A DNA stretch of 38,516 bases from Oscillospiraceae bacterium (GTDB lineage Bacteria > Bacillota > Clostridia > Oscillospirales > Oscillospiraceae), in the NCBI GenBank assembly GCA_017482385.1, contig JAFUNI010000019.1, positions 1-38,516 of the forward strand. The letters are read 5' to 3'. The position numbers and the translations under genes were made by a program. How positions within the stretch are numbered: position 1 is the stretch's first letter; each line of letters starts with the position of its first letter. Shown here one piece after another: positions 32,350 to 38,516 of this stretch. The notes below the pieces were generated by a model, which was given only the letters and a program-made list of their open reading frames with translations, ran no database searches and had not been told where the DNA came from.

Positions 32350-35208
32350 TCAGCTTGCACAGCTTTCCTGCCTAAGACGGTCTACGATGGATTTGAGTTC
32401 TCTGCGGTCAGTTGTGATCAATTCTCGCTCCAGAGGGCTTGCTTTGAACTCGACCATGACATTGTTATTGTTGGTGCTGATCAGACCGTTGCCCCGTTCA
32501 AAATGGGTAATTTCCAGCACCTCAGCATCCGACAGATGTAAGGTGGATTGGACACGAAGTGCTTCATCGTCTTCCAAATTCAGAATGATTTTTGTCTTGG
32601 AATTGTTGATAATACCTTTTCCAAAACGGCCATCATCCAGATTAAAGAAGTCGTTCAAGTCCTGGCTGGCAAACACAGCGGAACCGCCGAAACCACGAAT
32701 GGTCTTTGCGATTTCAAGCAGAAAATCGCCTGCCAGTCGGGTGCCTGTGGCACCTGCGCCGGAAAGAAGCTGCCAGCACTCGTCGATAAATATGGCCTTT
32801 TCCTCAGTTCTGTCCTGTTTCGCACGGTCCCAAACGAAGTCCAGAGCCACGAACATACCAATGGTCAGCAGGTCACCGGTCAGGGATGAAATGTCCAGAA
32901 CGGTGTACTTGTTATCCAGAGAAACATTGGTCTGCTGGTTAAAGGAACGGGCAGAACCGTTTACCAGGCGATTGAGAATGTTGGCCATTCGCTGCGTGCT
33001 TTTTGCCTTCGTAAGCAGCTCATACAGATCACCTAACACCGGCATCTGTCGGTACTGACCGGGATTATACGGATCTTCCAGAGATTCGTTATCGTGGGTA
33101 ATACCCTTGGCGTTATAGGTGCGGATCATAGCTTCATCCAAAAGTTGTCGTTCCTCGTGGGTCATATCAGGGATCAACAGAGAGAAAAAGATGTGCAGCT
33201 GCTGAATCTTCTGAGCCAGTTTAGACAGTTGAATTCTGCCGCCATCCAGTAAATCATTTGCTGTTTGATCCACCTGCCGGATCTCCATAACATTGATACA
33301 ATGTGGGCTGGCAGGGGAGATCTGAATGAACTCACCGCCAACATTTGAACAAGCACGGTGGAACTCATGGCCCTTCAAAGGAGCAATGATAAATATGGGG
33401 ATACCTTTCCGACGCATACGCAGCGCCATAAGCTGCATTGTGAAGGTCTTGCCTGCGCCACTGGTACCAAGAATCGCCATATTCGCGTTCTTGTACACCG
33501 CACTATTAAAGATATCCACGATGATAAGGGAGCTGTTGTACTTGTTGACACCAAGCAAAATGCCGTTATTATCACACATCTCATAACTGGTAAATGGGTA
33601 GCAGCTTGCGGCGCCGCTGGTAAGTAAATTCCGCTTGCTGCGCTCATACAGACGCTTCTCCATATTCACTAAGGGCAGGGAAGAGAGGAATGCCTGCTCC
33701 TGCCGGAAGTGGCAGTTTACAATGTGCATATCCTGGGAAAGGAGCAATTTTCTCATTTCGCTGACTTTCCATTCCAACTCCTCTTCATTAGGAGCAGTAA
33801 TGGTAATCAGCAGGTTAAGATAATAGAAATCCTCGTTATTGGATAGGCCATCTTTGAGGTAATAGCCGCCACGGATCGCATTATCGATCTCGTCAAAGTC
33901 CGTATTGGTATCATTAGCGTCTTTCAGCTTGGAACGGTTGATACGGAGCTGTTGACCGACAGATTGAATGATTCGTTCCTTCGGCTGACGGGTGAGAAAC
34001 ATATCCATGTCCACACCGTCACCGGCATTGACGATCAGGCTTAACCAACCTGCGGGAACCTTCGTTTTGTACCCATCAGATGGTACAAGCAGATAGGCAT
34101 AATACAGACCGTCAATACAGATGTACCTTCCGTGCATAAAGTCAATATTCCGGGGAGAAAAGAACTCACCTACAGGGATATCCTCAATGGACATTCCTTT
34201 AACAAAGCGCTGTGCGGCGATTTCCTTCACACGGATGGGAAGGGGCTTTACAGCGCTTTCATTTCTGCAAAGGAGGTTGTATAGTACATCCACAACGAAC
34301 TCGTTTTCATTATCCGGGACGACGACTTTATTGCCACATTGACGCAAGTAATTGGATGCTGTATGAACCGCCGTTTGTATGGCTGTGATGGCATCGCTTT
34401 CCTCGCTGCGCCGGGTATTGCTCCACGGCTCATACTCGAAGATTAGGAAAAAGCGGCGTGTGACAGCCTCTCTGGAGCTAATCTGCTGAACGAATTGCAG
34501 GTAGTCCTCCTGCATCAGCCGGCAGTGCTCATTGGTTTCTGTTTCCATTTCTTTGCGTACTGTTTGCATATGCAGATTGATATCTGCACGGCGAGTAAGC
34601 ACTTTGAACTGTACCCGAACGGGACAAATCTTCAGGTAGGAAACGAAAGAGTAGATGATATTACGCTGCTCCCGTCCGCTTCTAAGCAGAAAGTTGATGG
34701 GGATTACCTCCAGAATCTTCACATAACGGTGATCCTTTGTATATACGATTCCATTCTCCACCTTGGAGATAGGAATGTACTCAGACACCAGATTGATTGT
34801 GGAGTGCTGTTCCTCTGAGGCAGGAGCTTCACCATCCGCTTCCTGCTTTCGCTTTTTTGTCCTTTTCCCGGCAGCCATTGCTTTACGCTTACGCTTTTCC
34901 GGTGCCACATCTGTCACTACTCTGCGGTTTTTGAGATACTTAACAAAGACGATTAAGAATGAGGAAAGGCTTTCACCGCCAATTCCCATCAGCGCAAAGA
35001 GTGCAGCGGGCAAAGCAGTCAGGCAAAGAATGATAACCTTTGCGGTTACACCAAATGGAAGCAGAAATATAACCGGCACCCCGATGACCACTGCCAGGAT
35101 ACCGGCCTCAATTACATTTCTGACCTTAAACAATCCACCGAGGAAGGTACTGGAACCTATGAAATTCGGTGGGATTGTGTAAAGGTCGTGGTCGTTCTGA
35201 TTGTTCAT
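32350..35208 (-). CDS. virB4: PrgI-VirB4 fusion conjugation ATPase (952 aa)
   Basis: The main motor of the mating channel. The N-terminal about 95 residues (YTIPPNFIG, then two membrane segments near 27-48 and 52-72) match PrgI-type proteins that are usually separate genes just before virB4; here they are fused through a basic linker (KRKRKAMAAGKRTKKRKQ, about 98-120). The VirB4 part has Walker A GTSGAGKT (about 580-587), Walker B AIFIDECWQ (about 802-810) and a late FGGSAVFASQDL segment typical of the family. ATG 35208 is chosen because GCGAGG lies about 5 nt upstream; GTG 35214 is two codons earlier. It follows the wall hydrolase gene by 32 nt. Confidence 0.9.
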   Translation of the reverse strand: MNNQNDHDLYTIPPNFIGSSTFLGGLFKVRNVIEAGILAVVIGVPVIFLLPFGVTAKVIILCLTALPAALFALMGIGGESLSSFLIVFVKYLKNRRVVTDVAPEKRKRKAMAAGKRTKKRKQEADGEAPASEEQHSTINLVSEYIPISKVENGIVYTKDHRYVKILEVIPINFLLRSGREQRNIIYSFVSYLKICPVRVQFKVLTRRADINLHMQTVRKEMETETNEHCRLMQEDYLQFVQQISSREAVTRRFFLIFEYEPWSNTRRSEESDAITAIQTAVHTASNYLRQCGNKVVVPDNENEFVVDVLYNLLCRNESAVKPLPIRVKEIAAQRFVKGMSIEDIPVGEFFSPRNIDFMHGRYICIDGLYYAYLLVPSDGYKTKVPAGWLSLIVNAGDGVDMDMFLTRQPKERIIQSVGQQLRINRSKLKDANDTNTDFDEIDNAIRGGYYLKDGLSNNEDFYYLNLLITITAPNEEELEWKVSEMRKLLLSQDMHIVNCHFRQEQAFLSSLPLVNMEKRLYERSKRNLLTSGAASCYPFTSYEMCDNNGILLGVNKYNSSLIIVDIFNSAVYKNANMAILGTSGAGKTFTMQLMALRMRRKGIPIFIIAPLKGHEFHRACSNVGGEFIQISPASPHCINVMEIRQVDQTANDLLDGGRIQLSKLAQKIQQLHIFFSLLIPDMTHEERQLLDEAMIRTYNAKGITHDNESLEDPYNPGQYRQMPVLGDLYELLTKAKSTQRMANILNRLVNGSARSFNQQTNVSLDNKYTVLDISSLTGDLLTIGMFVALDFVWDRAKQDRTEEKAIFIDECWQLLSGAGATGTRLAGDFLLEIAKTIRGFGGSAVFASQDLNDFFNLDDGRFGKGIINNSKTKIILNLEDDEALRVQSTLHLSDAEVLEITHFERGNGLISTNNNNVMVEFKASPLERELITTDRRELKSIVDRLRQESCAS

Positions 35209-35240
35209 TGACACCTCGCTTTACTTAGGATAACACCTGA

Positions 35241-36653
35241 TTACTCCGAATAGGTGATATATGGAATTTTCAGCCAGTGTGTCCACCGACCGTCAGATAG
35301 ATTTGTTTTCACGACACCGTACCGGGTTCCCATTGCTTCAATTACCATACCATCACCGATATATATACCGATGTGGCCGGCGTGCCAAACTGCAAGGCCA
35401 GGGATCTCCGGAATGGTACCAATTGTGCCTTTTTCGGTTGCGTTGTAGTACATGGAATCCGCACCAATATCGGGCATACCGTTTGTGCCGTAACCAACCT
35501 CCAGTGTTTCTACATTCAGCCAGCTATAGCCCTTGATAAGGCCAACACAGTCAGCTGTGCGGCCGCCGAGCCAGTTAGCCTCAATAAAGTCAGAGTAACC
35601 GCCGACTTCATCAGGATACTGCTCCAGCTTGTAGGCATATAGGTCAGAATCAAAGACACTTCCGTAAGTACCCCATACATAACCCCAGTGACGACTTTCC
35701 GCTTCGATGGCCCATTGCACCAAGTCCAAATTGTTCTTGGTGGAGGGGTCTTTATAGCCGGAAATATCAATGGTCGTATCTCTGGCAAAGGCGGAATTTA
35801 CTGTACCCGCAAATCGCTCATCCTGCATAAACAGATTTAGGTTGCTTGCGTAGTTTTTGGCAAGCTCCCGCTGTTCGTCTGTCAGCGCAAAGACTTGATC
35901 TGCAAAATGAGCTTCTCCGGTAAAGGAGATCCTGTATATCCGCCATACCTCTTCCACATTGGTGACTTCTCCTGTTTCAGGATCGGTCTGGGTCAGAGGT
36001 ACTGCTTCACCGGTTTCTGGATCTGTGGTCATAACGACCTTGGATTCCTCAGTAACGGTGTATGTGTACAGCAAATCCATATGCGAGCGAATCATTTGTG
36101 ATAGATCATCTATGGATACGCTGGCGTAATCGTCCCCCTTTGAAGCACAGTACATAGACACCAACTGATTGGCGTCAAAAAGCATACTCGTAGCATAAGG
36201 GTTAATCACCTCAATCTGATCCGCATCTGAAGAATCGAAATCCGATTGTATCTGTGATACCGTATTTGCCAGCGCTTCCGCTAAGATCGCGTCCACAGCA
36301 TCGGCTATCTGGGTTGTAGAATCCAGCAGGGCAGTGCCACTGTTGATGATAGGATTATTTGGATCAGCAGGGGAGTAGGCATCGCCAAGACCGCCGAAGA
36401 TAAGACTTGGCAGCATCATTATGTAGATGATAGGCAGCATAAGCACAACGGTGGCCGCAATCAGAATCTTAGTAATGATCTTGCGGTTTTCCCACACCGC
36501 ACTGGCAATGGCACCGTATACACCGCCTGCAGCCGCACCTTTTGCAATCTTGGCAATCGCCTTGCCGGTTTTAACTGCACCTCTGACAGCTTGGGCGGTA
36601 GAGGCACTTTTCTCAAGGACCTCAGAAGCACCGCTTTTCTGTTCGTCGGCCAT
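35241..36653 (-). CDS. NlpC/P60 cell-wall hydrolase of the conjugation system (470 aa)
   Basis: A VirB1-like enzyme that opens peptidoglycan for the mating channel. One membrane segment (about 60-85) anchors the protein; a long extracellular middle follows. The C-terminal about 150 residues are an NlpC/P60 domain: WGYVWGTYG, the nucleophile in RTADCVGLIKG (Cys about 366) and the His in HAGHIGIYIGDG. It matches the CD1108-type proteins of Clostridia elements (from memory). ATG 36653 directly abuts the TAA of the preceding gene, with AAAGGA 10 nt upstream, so the two are coupled. Confidence 0.88.
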   Translation of the reverse strand: MADEQKSGASEVLEKSASTAQAVRGAVKTGKAIAKIAKGAAAGGVYGAIASAVWENRKIITKILIAATVVLMLPIIYIMMLPSLIFGGLGDAYSPADPNNPIINSGTALLDSTTQIADAVDAILAEALANTVSQIQSDFDSSDADQIEVINPYATSMLFDANQLVSMYCASKGDDYASVSIDDLSQMIRSHMDLLYTYTVTEESKVVMTTDPETGEAVPLTQTDPETGEVTNVEEVWRIYRISFTGEAHFADQVFALTDEQRELAKNYASNLNLFMQDERFAGTVNSAFARDTTIDISGYKDPSTKNNLDLVQWAIEAESRHWGYVWGTYGSVFDSDLYAYKLEQYPDEVGGYSDFIEANWLGGRTADCVGLIKGYSWLNVETLEVGYGTNGMPDIGADSMYYNATEKGTIGTIPEIPGLAVWHAGHIGIYIGDGMVIEAMGTRYGVVKTNLSDGRWTHWLKIPYITYSE

Positions 36654-37607
36654 TTACAGCTTGTCCTTTCTGCGGGGTACAGGTGGAAGTTTCTTGGTGA
36701 TGGATTCCAGGTATGCAACAGACCCGTCCGGTGCCTTATAGGGTGTTTTCTCCACTGCATCAGCAGCATACTGTTTATACCACTCATTTCCGTCAGCAGA
36801 GTAAACTTTGCTGTATTCACCCTCTGGAGCAGTGTACTGTGCTGTAGAGTACATTCCAAAGGCGATACCTTCCGGATGCTCTTCGGATGTTTCTACACCG
36901 GTGATTCGTCCACCGCCGATCTCCACATTGGAGAAGCTGGGAACACCATCGGTGCCGGGTTCCATGCCCGCATATCCCATATAGGATTGCAGGGCTTCCT
37001 CAGCTTTTGCGCCGGTAATAGAACCCATAGAGCTGATGTTTCCGGTTGCGACTGTGCCGATTACATTGTTTGCAAAGTTTCCACCTTTAGCAACGGACGA
37101 AGCATATACTCGGCCGCCAATGCCACCTGATGTTCCTGATCCCGGACCGGAGGAAGGCGCAGTAGTGGATTGAATCGCCCCTCTTGTAACACTGCGGCTA
37201 ACCACGCCAGCAAGTCCGCCAGACATAAATCCACCGGACGAACCGCCACCGGAGCCACCACCTCCTCCAGAACCTCCGCCACCGCCACCTCTGCCGCCGC
37301 CAGCAAAACCTCTGACAACACCGGCACCTCTGGCAGCGATCAATGCTTCAGCCATAAGAGAACCGCCTGTATGACCAACATTGATACCCAATGCGGACAT
37401 AAAGGAGTCGATCTTCTGAGAGACCTTCAGAAAGGCAAGGGCGCATAGGAACCATACCAACACATTTCCGGCAACACCCTCTTTACCAATCACAGCGACC
37501 TGGGCTTCCACTTCTGCTTCTGTTACAGCCAGAGCAGGTTGACAGATAGCGCATAAAATCGCGATAACGGATAGACCGGTGTAAAACAGTCTTTTCATTC
37601 TTTTCAT
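36654..37607 (-). CDS. Gly-rich membrane protein of the conjugation channel (317 aa)
   Basis: A signal peptide or first membrane segment (about 8-27, ending ALA) is followed by a second hydrophobic segment (about 46-64), then a Gly-rich stretch (about 104-130, runs of G with S) and a polar C-terminal half. No enzymatic motif. The position between the TrbL-like protein and the wall hydrolase, and the Gly-rich tail, suggest it is a partner of the channel; it could functionally correspond to the hydrophilic tail of longer TrbL proteins. ATG 37607 has AAAGGAGG about 9 nt upstream. Confidence 0.75.
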   Translation of the reverse strand: MKRMKRLFYTGLSVIAILCAICQPALAVTEAEVEAQVAVIGKEGVAGNVLVWFLCALAFLKVSQKIDSFMSALGINVGHTGGSLMAEALIAARGAGVVRGFAGGGRGGGGGGSGGGGGSGGGSSGGFMSGGLAGVVSRSVTRGAIQSTTAPSSGPGSGTSGGIGGRVYASSVAKGGNFANNVIGTVATGNISSMGSITGAKAEEALQSYMGYAGMEPGTDGVPSFSNVEIGGGRITGVETSEEHPEGIAFGMYSTAQYTAPEGEYSKVYSADGNEWYKQYAADAVEKTPYKAPDGSVAYLESITKKLPPVPRRKDKL

Positions 37608-37622
37608 TACAACAGTCCTCCT

Positions 37623-38333
37623 TTAGATAGATAACGGGTTGGAAATAAATGCACCGACCATCGAAGTAAACAGGCGCAGGCACCAGGCGTTCATTACGAG
37701 CAGAAATACCTGACCGCCGAACATACGGCACCATGATTTGAAAATGTTGGAGGTGCTTTGTGACGCTCCCATAGCAAAGGCAACGGGAGAGGTATAGACC
37801 AAAACACCTAACAGTACATATCTCTCTGCCGCTTCAAACAGCAGTTTGATATAGTTCCAGGCAAGGATCAGTACAAGAATCAGTGAGATAAGGGATACTG
37901 TACCGCTGGCACATACACCCACGATGGTAAGAATCACGGAATTGAAATTCGCAAAGTTCAGCGGAGGCAGCTCCGAATTCATTATCCAGCGGTAGGGTGT
38001 ACCGCCAATTTTGAGAACGATACTTACAATATCGTCAGAGAAGTAGGCCAGCAGAATGAATAGTACCGAACGCAGGCTCAGCTTCACAGGATCTTCCGCT
38101 TCAATTCCGGCAACAGCTCCATAATTTTTAAAGAGCTGCCAAACCCAGTTCAGCAGGATCAATCCGATTGCCAGTCCTACGAAGATATTGTACATTGTTT
38201 CCGCCGCAGGAAAATATCGCAGAAATACGGTCATATCACAGCCCAGAGCACCCAATACCGAGGTTGTAATCAGATCAAGACCGTTCATTACCTGCTGTGC
38301 GATCCACTCTACTATGCCATCTAAAATACCGAT
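37623..38333 (-). CDS. TrbL/VirB6-like channel protein (about 236 aa; probable AUC start)
   Basis: A polytopic protein with about five or six hydrophobic segments, a conserved-looking LITTSVLGALGCDMTVFLRYF start and a EAAERYVLLGVLVYTSPVAFAMGAS segment; it matches TrbL/VirB6-like inner-membrane channel proteins of Clostridia elements. The first standard start, ATG 38288 (MNGLDL), has only a weak SD. Upstream codons GILDGIVEWIAQQV look coding and run back to AUC 38333, which is 7 nt after AAGGAG. A GTG overlapping the SD is out of frame. I favour AUC. Confidence 0.8.
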   Translation of the reverse strand: MGILDGIVEWIAQQVMNGLDLITTSVLGALGCDMTVFLRYFPAAETMYNIFVGLAIGLILLNWVWQLFKNYGAVAGIEAEDPVKLSLRSVLFILLAYFSDDIVSIVLKIGGTPYRWIMNSELPPLNFANFNSVILTIVGVCASGTVSLISLILVLILAWNYIKLLFEAAERYVLLGVLVYTSPVAFAMGASQSTSNIFKSWCRMFGGQVFLLVMNAWCLRLFTSMVGAFISNPLSI

Positions 38334-38366
38334 AGGATCACTCCTTCCGTAGCGGCTTTAGCTTAA

Positions 38367-38516
38367 TTAGCCGGTCCACTTGCCGTCGGCAAAGAAAGGA
38401 GTAACGTAAGCCATAATGAAGCCTAAACCGTTCAGAACGGCCCATGTAATGACAATCCGCTTCAGCCATGCACGGCTTTCGTCCACGGTACGGCCATTTC
38501 TGGAGAAGTTCATCAT
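38367..38516 (-). CDS. Small membrane protein (49 aa, at window edge)
   Basis: A short protein, MMNFSRNGRTVDESRAWLKR followed by one hydrophobic segment (about 21-42, containing WAVLNGLGFIMAY) and a short polar end. Its ATG lies exactly at the window edge, so the gene may start there or extend further right. It precedes the TrbL-like gene by 33 nt, the place usually taken by small pilin-like or Maff2-type proteins in conjugation operons, but the sequence does not clearly match either. Confidence 0.65.
   Translation of the reverse strand: MMNFSRNGRTVDESRAWLKRIVITWAVLNGLGFIMAYVTPFFADGKWTG

Noticed and set aside
36780-38516. A relaxase or integrase at the right edge
   Set aside because: No MobA/Rlx or recombinase motifs are seen anywhere in the window; these genes must lie outside it.

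Overview
The window is a 38.5 kb internal slice of an integrative and conjugative element (ICE), or a very similar conjugative plasmid, from a Gram-positive gut-type Clostridia, most likely Oscillospirales/Ruminococcaceae. The evidence is a Firmicutes-style VirB4/VirD4 conjugation set, sortase-anchored surface proteins with LPxTG motifs, strong AGGAGG-type ribosome binding sites and intermediate GC. No integrase, relaxase, attachment site, tRNA, rRNA or CRISPR array is visible. Both ends cut into the element: a gene is truncated at base 1, and the last gene reaches the right edge. Every convincing gene is on the minus strand, so transcription runs from high to low coordinates. No gene-free stretch exceeds 300 bases.

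Layout in order of transcription. (1) 38.5-26.5 kb, conjugation core: a small membrane protein, a TrbL/VirB6-like channel protein, a glycine-rich membrane protein, an NlpC/P60 wall hydrolase, a PrgI-VirB4 fusion ATPase, three accessory proteins (two with likely winged helices), the VirD4 coupling ATPase and an S1-like RNA-binding protein. (2) 26.4-18.5 kb, surface module: a lipoprotein, a 1010-residue thioester (TIE-type) adhesin with six Cna-B-like repeats, a major pilin and two sortases. Stem-loops separate the lipoprotein, adhesin, pilin and first sortase genes. (3) 18.3-14.9 kb, small regulatory or unknown genes: a Cys-rich protein, a DUF3268-type zinc-finger protein, a sigma-70-like factor, membrane and unknown proteins, and a 54-codon small ORF interrupted by an in-frame UGA. 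(4) 14.8-6.3 kb, DNA-processing module: ssb with a consensus promoter, a structured leader with a terminator-like hairpin and its own terminator; then a membrane protein, a DUF932 protein, a zinc-ribbon protein, a second sigma-like factor, a DUF4942-like protein and a 1014-residue DNA methyltransferase-helicase fusion. (5) 6.2-0 kb: twelve tightly packed, mostly unrecognised genes with individual Shine-Dalgarno sequences, ending in a truncated PP-loop (PAPS-reductase-like) ATPase.

How the parts may work together (inference): module 1 builds the mating channel. Module 2 would display a covalently attaching adhesin on a sortase-built pilus, which could hold donor and recipient together. Modules 4 and 5 would protect, replicate or modify the DNA and adapt the recipient. 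Two element-encoded sigma-like factors and several leader hairpins suggest the modules are switched on separately.

Most unusual observations: three conjugation genes (TrbL-like, a DUF5697-like protein and VirD4) have no convincing AUG/GUG/UUG start but have AUC 7-9 nt after a strong Shine-Dalgarno; a fourth gene in the same operon needs a -1 shift on an A5 run; a small ORF with an excellent ribosome binding site carries an in-frame UGA; and VirD4 has Gly where the Walker B Asp is expected.
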